Under the pieces are notes generated by a model that worked only from the letters and a program-made list of their open reading frames with translations, was not told the DNA's origin and searched no databases. Of a DNA stretch of 39,016 nt, positions 1 to 8,124 are shown piece after piece; positions within the stretch are counted from its first letter, which is position 1; the number at the start of each line of letters is the position of its first letter. This DNA comes from Planctomycetaceae bacterium (GTDB lineage Bacteria > Planctomycetota > Planctomycetia > Planctomycetales > Planctomycetaceae): contig JABISG010000076.1 of the NCBI GenBank assembly GCA_018699955.1, forward strand, positions 1-39,016. The letters run 5' to 3'. The translations under genes were made by a program, and so were the position numbers.

Positions 1-1547
1 AACTTGGCAATGATCTGGTCCACCGTGTGTCGGTTCTGTTTCATCTCAAAGAATCCTTTCCGGGTGTTCAGCCCGGTCAAGATTCTCTCACTCGCTGTGG
101 ATCAATTAAAGGGGGGAAGGCCAGGATCAACAACGACATCACCATCGCCGACTTTGAGGCGGGTGTCCGCAACCTGCTGAAAGACGTTGAAGACACGTAT
201 TGGGATCTCGTGTTGGCGTATCGCATCTACGACATCGAAGTCTCCTCGCGAAATAAGACACTGGAAATCTGGCGGGGGGTGAAAGCGATACTCGACGGGG
301 GTAAGGCAAGCGTCGCCGATGAAGCCCAGACGCGCGACAACTATTTTGAAAACCGCGCTCGCGCCGAAAACGCATTGGCCGACATCTATCAAATTGAATC
401 ACAGTTACGCCGTTTGATGCGGTTGCCGGTTAACGATGGGCGGGTGATTCGCCCGATCGAAGACGCCGTCAAGAGCGAGTTCATGCCCGATTGGCAGGTC
501 TCGCTGGCGGAATCTCTCACCCGCCGCGTCGAACTTCGCAGACAGAAGTGGAACATCAAAAGTCTTGAATTTCAGTTGAAGGCTGCAAAGAGCTTGATCA
601 GGCCGCGACTTGATTTCGTCTCGAATTATCAGCGCAACGCGTTTGGCGATAAGCTGATTTCCACCACCGACAACGATGGTGTCACGCCGCAGGGATTTCA
701 CAATGCCTACGAAACGTTAACGCAAGGCCGTCAGACCGGATGGAATCTCGGCTTCGAACTCTCCATGCCGCTCGGCCAACGAGAAGCGCATGCCCAAGTG
801 CGCAATATCGAATTGAAGCTCGCCAAAGCGCGAAGCGTGCTGTCGGAGCAAGAGCATGAAATCAGCCACGAATTGTCAAATGCCTTTCAACAACTCGATC
901 GAACCTACACCATCGCCCAAACGAATCTCAATCGCCAATTGGCGGCCAAGAAACGCGTTGATGCCTTCGTCGCATCGTTCAAGTTTCCGAAGGCCGGACA
1001 GACACAGGTCATCGATCCTGTCTTGCGAGCGCAGATCAGCTACGCGCAGGCGCAAATTGCGCACTACCGAAGCCTGATCGATTACAACAAGGCCATTACC
1101 GAGGTCAACTACCGCAAAGGAACCTTGCTGGATCACGACAGCGTCTATCTTTCCGAACGAGACTGGGAGCCAGAAGCCTACAACCAGGCCTTGCGTCGCG
1201 CCCGAAGTCGCAGCCATGCGTATGATTCGAAGCTGCTGCACACCGAGCCTGCGGAATTCGTTTCCTGGGGATACTCTCCCGTCGAAACGGAAGCGGCCGC
1301 TGACGGTTACGAAACGCCCGATCCGGCCGGGCTGGAAATGCTGGAACCGATTGGACCGGACACGAGTGCGCCGTTCGTTCCCAACGAGAATCGGCCGCTG
1401 CAACCCGTTCCCGATGACGGCACCGCCGCTCGCGGGCCGTTCGACACGATCGATGAGGCCGCGTCACCATTTCGCCAAGAGGTGGGGCAACCGGCAGTCG
1501 ATGACGCCACACCACTGATCGACGAATTTGAGCCGTTTGATCGGTGA
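1..1547 (+). CDS. TolC-family outer-membrane efflux protein, 5'-partial
   Basis: Probable outer-membrane channel subunit of a tripartite efflux or secretion system. The frame is open from the window edge, so the gene starts outside; a GTG at 27 is the first internal start-like codon and is probably not the true start. From about nucleotide 120 the protein matches the planctomycete TolC type: ARINNDITIADFEAGVRNLL, then VEDTYWDLVLAYR, then long amphipathic helices with RVELRRQKW and a second-half repeat ending in AQISYAQAQIAHYRSLIDYN. A proline- and acid-rich tail of roughly 110 residues follows the barrel/helix part. The 30-40 residues encoded before ARINND do not resemble the family; they may be divergent sequence, a frameshift or a rearrangement, which the missing upstream DNA prevents deciding. 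Family call confident, N-terminus unresolved. Confidence 0.85.
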   Translation, partial: LGNDLVHRVSVLFHLKESFPGVQPGQDSLTRCGSIKGGKARINNDITIADFEAGVRNLLKDVEDTYWDLVLAYRIYDIEVSSRNKTLEIWRGVKAILDGGKASVADEAQTRDNYFENRARAENALADIYQIESQLRRLMRLPVNDGRVIRPIEDAVKSEFMPDWQVSLAESLTRRVELRRQKWNIKSLEFQLKAAKSLIRPRLDFVSNYQRNAFGDKLISTTDNDGVTPQGFHNAYETLTQGRQTGWNLGFELSMPLGQREAHAQVRNIELKLAKARSVLSEQEHEISHELSNAFQQLDRTYTIAQTNLNRQLAAKKRVDAFVASFKFPKAGQTQVIDPVLRAQISYAQAQIAHYRSLIDYNKAITEVNYRKGTLLDHDSVYLSERDWEPEAYNQALRRARSRSHAYDSKLLHTEPAEFVSWGYSPVETEAAADGYETPDPAGLEMLEPIGPDTSAPFVPNENRPLQPVPDDGTAARGPFDTIDEAASPFRQEVGQPAVDDATPLIDEFEPFDR

Positions 1548-1682
1548 AGCGAGACGGCTTGGTGGTCTTCGGCTTCGATGTCGGCAGAATTGCTGACCGA
1601 CGCGATTCGCGATCAAGCTGAACAGCAACCGCGCAAACTTTGGACGAAACTAAACTGCCCGGCTCTTTCGTGTGGCGATCAA

Positions 1683-2369
1683 CTACGGAATCAAGAAGAT
1701 CAGTCCCGTCACGACGCTGCCCTGCACGACGGCCGCCTTGGCATTTAGCGGAATCTGATACCGCTTATGTGGAGCGCATTCTCCCGGCCGGTACCAACCG
1801 AGCGCGTACATCTTTTTGCAGACGGGATCGATCGTCATCTGGTATGGCAGACCAATCAACTGTGAACTGAATCGGCCGGCGGAGACAAATGGCTGTACCA
1901 GTTTGTGATGCGAATGGCCGTAACGCTCCAATGCCGGGTCTTCAAAGTACAGAGGGTTCGAGAAGAGTTGGGATGCTTCCCACATGTACATCGAACATGC
2001 AAAAGACCGATCCGTATAGGGCAGACTGCCAAGGCGGATTTCCTGCGGACAGGCGGCGGGCTTTTCGCTTTTGCACGGTGCGCCATCCGGACGTGGGCAG
2101 AGATAGTCGCACGGGTCTGTGGACTTCTTGGGGTCGTTGGATGCCGGCAGATAGTCGGCGAACGGAAGAATCTGCGAGATGCTGGTTTCCGGCGGTGCTG
2201 TCGGCTCGGTGTTGCCTGACTTCTCCGGCGCCGGTACCTGCTGAGCTTGCGCTTCGGTCACGAAATCTTCCGCAATTGTTGCCGCAATGGCTAACGGAGC
2301 CCAACAGAGAAACACCAGGCCGCATATGCGTTTATCGCTACGCTGAACACGATTTGTCGCCGTTCGCAT
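1683..2369 (-). CDS. Secreted protein of a family I associate with planctomycetes, function unknown
   Basis: A 228-residue protein with a basic N-terminus and hydrophobic stretch (ICGLVFLCWAPLAIAATIA, about residues 15-33), consistent with a signal peptide cleaved near AQAQQ. The mature part has a Pro-rich linker, a Cys-rich patch (DPCDYLCPRPDGAPCKSEKP) and a conserved-looking C-terminal half containing LYFEDPALERYGH, LPYQMTIDPVCKKMYALGWY and RPGECAPHKRYQIPLNAKAA. I recall this C-terminal pattern from planctomycete proteins of unknown function, from memory and not from a search. It is convergent with the TolC-type gene and divergent from the DUF2330 gene, so it is probably transcribed alone. 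No enzymatic motif is visible. Confidence 0.8.
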   Translation of the reverse strand: MRTATNRVQRSDKRICGLVFLCWAPLAIAATIAEDFVTEAQAQQVPAPEKSGNTEPTAPPETSISQILPFADYLPASNDPKKSTDPCDYLCPRPDGAPCKSEKPAACPQEIRLGSLPYTDRSFACSMYMWEASQLFSNPLYFEDPALERYGHSHHKLVQPFVSAGRFSSQLIGLPYQMTIDPVCKKMYALGWYRPGECAPHKRYQIPLNAKAAVVQGSVVTGLIFLIP

Positions 2370-2949
2370 ATCCCGGACTCCCTCGATCTGAATTGGGGTC
2401 GCTCTCCCACCCGCACGATGTTAATCGGCAGTTTGCCGCGAAACCGTATCTTCGATGTCGTCATCACAACCGTGCGAATCGATGCAATTCGTGTTCGCGC
2501 GTCAACACCCGTAGCATCGACAGAAACTCTGTAAACTGCCTGACCGGCAATCAATGGGCTGTGTTGTGCGGTTCTGGTGACGTTTCCGGAAACGTGAATT
2601 GGGGCGGCATGATTGCAAACGGCCCGCGTTTTCACTACTTCCGTATACTGTATTCTGTGTCGCCGGCCAGGCGGTGGGTCGCCAACCAGACGGTTGTTGA
2701 TCACGCTCAGCCGTGTTGGTCGTATTTCTTGACGGTTTTCGCAGGGGAGTCGGCATTTCGCGGAACTTCTCGCTCCGGTCGTGGCTCTTACGGAACGAGT
2801 GGTTTTCTTACTCACCAGATTGCCAGCCAGAGGCCGGTTGTTTGACGCCTGAATGCTGGACCATCAGCGAGGCGACCTATCGGGTTGCCTCAACAATCGA
2901 TATCACGAGACCTAATCAGGGAATGTCAGCCGCTTCAGGAGTTCACCCC
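2370..2949. other. 580-bp divergent intergenic region
   Basis: Lies between the secreted protein on the minus strand and the DUF2330 gene on the plus strand. Reading frames cross it on both strands, but none has a credible protein sequence, signal peptide or family motif, so I call it non-coding. It should carry the promoters of both genes. A TATACT at 2644-2649 and a TATTCT at 2651-2656 are candidate -10 elements for the plus strand, but neither has a convincing -35, so I do not annotate a promoter. Confidence 0.5.
2937..2941 (+). promoter_or_regulatory. Shine-Dalgarno site that fixes the DUF2330 start
   Basis: AGGAG lies 8 nt upstream of the ATG at 2950. The ATG is followed directly by a signal peptide. 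The open frame continues 79 codons further upstream into sequence that looks random, so this site decides the start. Confidence 0.7.
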
Positions 2950-5526
2950 ATGCGCACCACAACTCTCTGCCGGAAAACTTCGGCCGCCCTGGCATCGCTA
3001 CTGATCGGCGTGGTGGCTTCGTCCCTCTTCGCCGATCCCTGCGGCATGGTTCCGCCGGTGTATGTTGGCGATGACATTCCCATCGCCCGCGTTGGAGAAC
3101 AGAAGACGTATGTTTTCTACAAGGATGGCGTGGAAACCGTTGTCATTCGACCCGGTTTTGAAGGCAAGGTCGAAGAGTTCGGCATGCTGATTCCCTTCCC
3201 GGCGATTCCCGACTTGCGCAAAGTGTCCGACAACATCTTCCCGCACATCGCCGCCGCAATCGATCCGCCGGAAGTCGTCATCGACGTGAGACTTCGTGTT
3301 CTGTCGCGCAACTTCGCGGCGAATTCGTCCCGACCCCAGAGCCGGTCTGCCGGATTGGCTTTGAAAATGGGCGAAGTCCGCGTTGTCAAGGAAGAAGCGG
3401 TCGGCATGTATGAAGTTGCCGTCCTTGAGGCGGGCAGTGCCGCCGCGCTCAAGAAGTGGGTCGATGAACACGGCTATCAATACCCCAAAGGGATGGACGA
3501 TGCCTGCAACGATTATGTCAAACAGGGGTGGTGCTTCGTTGCGGTGAAGACGAAAGTCGGCCAGAAGAAGGGCGTCGATCCCAAACCGGGTATGCGCAAA
3601 GTCGATTCCTCGCTGCCCGACGGTTCCACCTTCGACGGCAACGTGCAGGCGATGGGTTTTCGCTTCAAAGTGAAACAACTCGTCGTACCGATGCGGCTCT
3701 CGACGTTCAACGAAGGCGACCTGCACAACATCGTTTACATTCTCGGCGACAAGCCGCTGAAAATTCGCTCGGTGCCGGAAGAATATGTCGTGCGGCAAAT
3801 TCCCGGCGAACAGCTCTTGAAGAACGTGATCGATCCGCTGCCACTGCGGATCATCGGCGGCACGGTGAGTAGCCTGCAGCCGTTTCAGAAACAGAACCTC
3901 AAACAACGCCGCGACCCGACGCAGCACAACGGGGCGGCGAAGGATTTGTTTGCAGCCGACTTGTTAGCAGTCAAAGAAGGCCGGCTGACGCATCCGCACG
4001 AAGAAGTCGAAAAGATGTTGCTCGCGGTCGGCGAACGACTGAGTTTGCGCGGCCCGGAGATCGACAAGCTGAACGAAGCGTCGCTGAAAGCCGAACGCGA
4101 CGCGACGGTGAAGCAGGGTCTGGAAGGCTTGGAGGGAATGACACTCTCGGTGATCGACGGCAGTTTTCCGCGTGAAGTTCTTGCGAGTCGTAATCTCACT
4201 TTCAGCCCGTACAAGATGCCGGGCCGGCGGAACAAACGCGAATTCTACGATACAAAAACGCGCAAGCCCGCCCCCGTCGGGCAGGGCGTGATTCATTACG
4301 GCGCCGTCAGCGTGAATGATGCGCGAAACGGCAAGCCCGCGCGACAATCACTCCGCGCCAATCCCCCCAAAGCCCACGGGCCGCGCCCCGTGGGAACCAG
4401 CCTCGCATTCGCGCTCTGTTCCTGCCTGCTCATCGGCGCGGTCATCGGCGTCCGACGCAGCGGCAAAAAGACTGTCGTCGGGCTCCTGCTGGCCGGCGGA
4501 CTCATTGCCGGGTTGTTCGGCGTTAGCGAAATGTCATTCGCACAAGACCAACCCAAGAAGAATTCCGCAGAGAAAGAACCAACCAACCTGGAACTGATCG
4601 ACAAACTGGGCGAACCCAAAACGGCCGCGGCTGCAGCGAAAATCCTGATCGCCCGTGGCAAACCGGTTGTTCCCGATTTGCTTGGTGAAGCACTCGAAGG
4701 CAACAACATGGTCCTTCGCGGCTGGGCAATCGTCTGCCTTTCAGAAATCGGCGGCAACGACGTTGAGAAGCGGCTAACCGAAATGTATCAGGACAAGAAA
4801 CAGTCAATGCTCGTGCGAACCTGGGCAGCCGCCGGCATGGTGCAACTGGCCAAGTCGAGCGATGAACTGTTGAAACTGGCCACCCTCATCCCACAGTTTC
4901 CCGCGATCGGCCGCCCGATCGGATTGCGACTGGTTGCTGAGTTAGGCAAGAAAGGGAATGATGCGACCGCCGAAGACCTGTTGAACGTGACGCTTCGCGT
5001 GCCGCAACTACAGAAGTCGCTCGCGCCGGCCATTCTCGCAAAAGGGGCCGACTCTCTCGCCGTCGCACTGGTGACGGCGAAGAACCAAAATGTCCGTCGG
5101 CAGGCGGCCGCATATCTGGGAGCTTTAGCCGCCAAGGGCGAAGACGCTGTTCCGGCAGTCGTTATCAAAGCGTACAAGTTCGATCCCAAGGCGAAAGATG
5201 TCCCTTGGACCGGCGGCCCGTTATTCATTCCCGGCATCCAGTGGAAGAAAGACGACGCCAAAGCCCTCGTCGGCAATCTCATCGCCTGGTACTTGTGGTG
5301 CGACCGGAACAATAAGAAGACGCACCACAACGCGCTGCACAACAACCTGCGAAGTTTGCAGTTGGCGGCGGCCGCCGGATACCAGCCCTCTGGACGAGCA
5401 GTTCCCGACCAATGGCTTGCAGCCTGGGGACGGGCTGTCGGCAAAGCCGAGCTTGAGAAGATCCTGAAAGCACAGGGCGTTGATAAGGAAACGCGTTACA
5501 AGAAGATCCTCGACGGGTTAAACTAG
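2950..5526 (+). CDS. DUF2330 protein with internal transmembrane segments and C-terminal HEAT-like repeats
   Basis: An 858-residue exported or membrane-anchored protein. Residues 1-28 are a signal peptide ending at SSLFADPCGM. The DUF2330 domain follows, recognisable from PCGMVPPVYVGDD, the adjacent IPIARVGEQKTYVFYKDGVE, and EFGMLIPFPAIPDLRKV. Two hydrophobic segments lie near residues 480-520 (LAFALCSCLLIGAVIGV and VVGLLLAGGLIAGLFGV), separated by a short basic stretch. After them come HEAT-like helical repeats (PDLLGEALEGNNMVLRGWAI, AAAKILIARGKPVVPDLLGEA, VRRQAAAYLGALAAKGEDAVP). DUF2330 proteins have no established function. The HEAT part suggests protein binding, on whichever side of the membrane it lies. 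A hairpin repeat (4373-4394) is embedded in the coding sequence just before the first hydrophobic segment. The next gene lies 100 bp downstream on the same strand and may be cotranscribed. Confidence 0.85.
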   Translation: MRTTTLCRKTSAALASLLIGVVASSLFADPCGMVPPVYVGDDIPIARVGEQKTYVFYKDGVETVVIRPGFEGKVEEFGMLIPFPAIPDLRKVSDNIFPHIAAAIDPPEVVIDVRLRVLSRNFAANSSRPQSRSAGLALKMGEVRVVKEEAVGMYEVAVLEAGSAAALKKWVDEHGYQYPKGMDDACNDYVKQGWCFVAVKTKVGQKKGVDPKPGMRKVDSSLPDGSTFDGNVQAMGFRFKVKQLVVPMRLSTFNEGDLHNIVYILGDKPLKIRSVPEEYVVRQIPGEQLLKNVIDPLPLRIIGGTVSSLQPFQKQNLKQRRDPTQHNGAAKDLFAADLLAVKEGRLTHPHEEVEKMLLAVGERLSLRGPEIDKLNEASLKAERDATVKQGLEGLEGMTLSVIDGSFPREVLASRNLTFSPYKMPGRRNKREFYDTKTRKPAPVGQGVIHYGAVSVNDARNGKPARQSLRANPPKAHGPRPVGTSLAFALCSCLLIGAVIGVRRSGKKTVVGLLLAGGLIAGLFGVSEMSFAQDQPKKNSAEKEPTNLELIDKLGEPKTAAAAAKILIARGKPVVPDLLGEALEGNNMVLRGWAIVCLSEIGGNDVEKRLTEMYQDKKQSMLVRTWAAAGMVQLAKSSDELLKLATLIPQFPAIGRPIGLRLVAELGKKGNDATAEDLLNVTLRVPQLQKSLAPAILAKGADSLAVALVTAKNQNVRRQAAAYLGALAAKGEDAVPAVVIKAYKFDPKAKDVPWTGGPLFIPGIQWKKDDAKALVGNLIAWYLWCDRNNKKTHHNALHNNLRSLQLAAAAGYQPSGRAVPDQWLAAWGRAVGKAELEKILKAQGVDKETRYKKILDGLN
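4373..4394. repeat. Palindromic repeat, family R5, inside a coding sequence
   Basis: Arms CCCACGGG (4373-4380) and CCCGTGGG (4387-4394) around CCGCGC. The unit with its flanks (AAAGCCCACGGG...CCCCGTGGGA) recurs at 35031-35052, read on the opposite strand, and in variant form at 26295-26316. Here it encodes the residues KAHGPRPVGT of the DUF2330 protein without breaking the frame, in the linker just before the membrane segment. Confidence 0.65.
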
Positions 5527-5626
5527 GGCTACCGTATTTTCAAAACCGTTTCATCTGCATCATGTCTTTCCCCGCTGATGAAGTGAAACGCTGCAGTGAA
5601 TTTGAGGTCGCGAACCTGAGGCCGCC

Positions 5627-8014
5627 ATGTTTCTGCACCGCGTTCTGCAAATGACATCGCTGCTTGTCATCGCGGCGATGTGCGCGGCGATGACCGGCCA
5701 ATCCGTCGTCGCACAGGAAAAACGTGGTGGCACACTGCGCGACGTCGCACGTCTGTTTCCCGATGAAATCCCGCCGAATGCCGCTGCTCGTCGGAAAAAG
5801 GCAGGAGCAACCAGTCGGATTTTTCACGGTGCCGTCGGCGTCGCTCGTGTGAAGCAAATCATCGCGAAGCCGATTCCCCGTCCCGGTGGCGGAGTGTTGG
5901 TTTTGGCCGACCGCCGCATGATTCAGCGGCTGAAAAAGGCCGCTGATCTCATCGAGCAGAAGAGATACGCCGATGCGGCAACCCTGCTGCAATTCATCCT
6001 CGACAGGTCGGAAGACAGTTTCTTCCACCCGAATCCGGAAAAGAAAACACTCTACCGCAGTTTGAAGGCCGAGGCACAACGCTTAATCGGCGAAATGTCG
6101 GCCGATGGTTTGCGGGCCTACGAGTTGCAGCACGGCGCAACGGCTCGCGCGATGTTCGCCGATGCGAACAAGGAAGAAGACGTTTCCGCTGTGGCCGAAG
6201 TCTCGCGCCGCTTTTTCTTCACCAAAGCGGGACGTGAGGCGATGTACCACGTGGGATCGGTGCATTTCGATCGCGCCCGACCGTTGGCCGCAGCGCTTTG
6301 TTTCGACCAACTTCTGCAGCACCCAGCGACCGCGGCCAAATGGGAACCGGCGTTGTCACTGAAAACGGCACTCTGCTGGAGTCGTGCCGGCATGCCGAAG
6401 CAATCTCAAGCGGTGCTGGCAGGTCTGCGCGAAACAGTCCCGCGAGACACTGTGCAGATTGGTGGCACCGGCGTCAAACTGTTCGCAGAAACCAATGACT
6501 CAATTGCATGGCTGCAGAATGTGTTTGGCACGGGGAAAGTCGCCTGGAAAACGGGCGAAACCGATTGGGCAATGCCGCGAGGCAACGCGGCCCGCAACGG
6601 TGTTATCGTGAGTGGCGACGATCGGCATTTCGGCGGCTGGCAGTCTCCGGTTTCCACCCTGTACGACGTCACCCGTTTTCCTACCGACTCCACTGAAACA
6701 GAAAACGACCGCCAATTGTGGCAGGCGGTTCGCGATGTCAAAGCCGCGCTGGAGTTACGCAAGCAGGTGGCGCTGCCACGGCCACAGCCGTTGTTGGTCA
6801 ACGGCACGATGTACGTGCGGACGATCGGAACTATTCTGGCACTCGATCCCGGCGATGGCTCGAAGCAGTGGGAAACATTCTACGACGCGACGGTTGGGCG
6901 AATTCTGAGGAAAGGCGAAGACGCAGTTCCCGTTCCGGTAAATTCCCGCGCACTGCAAACGCTGGTGTCGCAACGCATCTGGGGCGATTCCACATACGGA
7001 ACCATGAGCAGCGATGGCCAATTTCTTTACGCCATCGTGAATCGGCCGCAACGGCAGTCGCTGCAACCGTCGCGTACAAACTCATTGGTCGCCTATAACA
7101 TCAGCGGTGACCGACGCATCGGGCAGCGGGCTTGGACGTTGGGTGGACCGAAGGGCGGCGATCCGTTGTTCTCGAATCCACTGGCCGGCACGTTCTTCCT
7201 CGGCTCTCCGCTACCGCTGGGGGGACAACTTTATTGCCTTGCCGAAGTCGATGGCGAAGTGCGACTGCTGGTGATCGATCCGATACATCCCGAGACCGTC
7301 GTCTGGTCGCAACCGTTGGCCGGTGCCGGGTTGCCGATTCATCAAGACCTTCGCCGCCGCCTCTCCGGTTCAACGGTCTCGTATGCCGACGGCATTATGG
7401 TCTGTCCAACCGATGCAGGGTATGTTGTCGCCGTCGATCTCACGCGGCGGTCGCTGTTGTGGGGCTATCAAGATCAGCCAACAAGTAACGGACCGGGGCT
7501 GCCCATACCCCGACCACGCCGTCCGGCAAATCAAACGCGCTGGCTCGACTCGGCTGCTACGATTGCCACTGGCAAAGTGTTGCTGACGCCGCGCACCGGA
7601 AACGACGTCGTCTGCCTCAATCTGTTGGACGGTTCCTTGGCATGGGAGAAGACAAAACAGGACGGCCTGTATCTGGCGGGTGTCGTCGATGGCAAGGTGT
7701 TGTTGGTCGGCACGAACACCGTTCAAGCGATGTCACTCAAAGACGGTTCGGCCGTTTGGGAAAATCCGGTCGCATTGCCGACACCATCGGGCCGCGGCTA
7801 CATTCGCAACGGAAGATTGTATCTCCCATTGAGCACGGCGCAGATGGCGGTCGTCGATATCGCCACTGGCAGCCTCCTCGCCAGAACGAACACCCCCGGC
7901 GACATCGTGCCGGGCAATGTCATCGCCATCGGTGATGCGATCCTCTCGCAGGGAATCGATCGCGTTGACGTCTTTGCGTTTCCGATGGACGAGAAGAACG
8001 TCGCAAAGAAGTAG
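5627..8014 (+). CDS. Secreted helical (TPR-like) plus PQQ-type beta-propeller protein
   Basis: A 795-residue protein with a signal peptide (LVIAAMCAAMTGQSVVAQEK, cleavage near residue 30). Residues about 95-270 are helical and TPR-like (ADLIEQKRYADAATLLQFIL, AAALCFDQLLQHPATAAKWE, TALCWSRAGMPKQSQAVLAG). From about residue 300 come repeated propeller blades of the PQQ/WD-like type: FLYAIVNRP, LLWGYQD, VCLNLLDGSLAWEK, GKVLLVGTNTVQAMSLKDGS. I recall this architecture as frequent in planctomycetes, where it is annotated as PQQ-binding-like. No PQQ-dehydrogenase catalytic residues stand out, so binding or scaffolding in the periplasm is likelier than quinoprotein catalysis. It follows the DUF2330 gene by 100 bp and ends before a strong palindrome at 8035-8096. 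Confidence 0.85.
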   Translation: MFLHRVLQMTSLLVIAAMCAAMTGQSVVAQEKRGGTLRDVARLFPDEIPPNAAARRKKAGATSRIFHGAVGVARVKQIIAKPIPRPGGGVLVLADRRMIQRLKKAADLIEQKRYADAATLLQFILDRSEDSFFHPNPEKKTLYRSLKAEAQRLIGEMSADGLRAYELQHGATARAMFADANKEEDVSAVAEVSRRFFFTKAGREAMYHVGSVHFDRARPLAAALCFDQLLQHPATAAKWEPALSLKTALCWSRAGMPKQSQAVLAGLRETVPRDTVQIGGTGVKLFAETNDSIAWLQNVFGTGKVAWKTGETDWAMPRGNAARNGVIVSGDDRHFGGWQSPVSTLYDVTRFPTDSTETENDRQLWQAVRDVKAALELRKQVALPRPQPLLVNGTMYVRTIGTILALDPGDGSKQWETFYDATVGRILRKGEDAVPVPVNSRALQTLVSQRIWGDSTYGTMSSDGQFLYAIVNRPQRQSLQPSRTNSLVAYNISGDRRIGQRAWTLGGPKGGDPLFSNPLAGTFFLGSPLPLGGQLYCLAEVDGEVRLLVIDPIHPETVVWSQPLAGAGLPIHQDLRRRLSGSTVSYADGIMVCPTDAGYVVAVDLTRRSLLWGYQDQPTSNGPGLPIPRPRRPANQTRWLDSAATIATGKVLLTPRTGNDVVCLNLLDGSLAWEKTKQDGLYLAGVVDGKVLLVGTNTVQAMSLKDGSAVWENPVALPTPSGRGYIRNGRLYLPLSTAQMAVVDIATGSLLARTNTPGDIVPGNVIAIGDAILSQGIDRVDVFAFPMDEKNVAKK

Positions 8015-8034
8015 CTGCGGATCTCTCTGGTAAT

Positions 8035-8096
8035 GGGTGCCACTGGCGTGTCGCCAGTGCAGCGCGGTGGACACTGGCGACATGCCAGTGGCACCC
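8035..8096. repeat. Large palindrome between convergent genes (family R1), possible bidirectional terminator
   Basis: Two 25-nt arms (8035-8059 and 8072-8096) are reverse complements except for one position, around a 12-nt centre. Each arm also contains its own smaller hairpin: CACTGGCG-TGT-CGCCAGTG on the left, and CACTGGCG-ACA-TGCCAGTG, with one mismatch, on the right. It sits exactly between the 3' ends of the PQQ-propeller gene and the helicase gene. No T-run follows on either strand, so it is not a classical intrinsic terminator. It fits a pair of inverted REP-like units. Confidence 0.75.
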
Positions 8097-8124
8097 GATT
8101 CGTCGATCGAAGCATTACGCGGCG

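Noticed and set aside
1889..2845. Long plus-strand frame over the secreted-protein gene and the following intergenic region
   Set aside because: The minus-strand gene at 1683-2369 has a signal peptide and a recognisable C-terminal pattern; the plus-strand frame has neither.
2713..2949. N-terminal extension of the DUF2330 gene
   Set aside because: The 79 extra codons look random, and the ATG at 2950 has AGGAG at 8 nt and starts a signal peptide.
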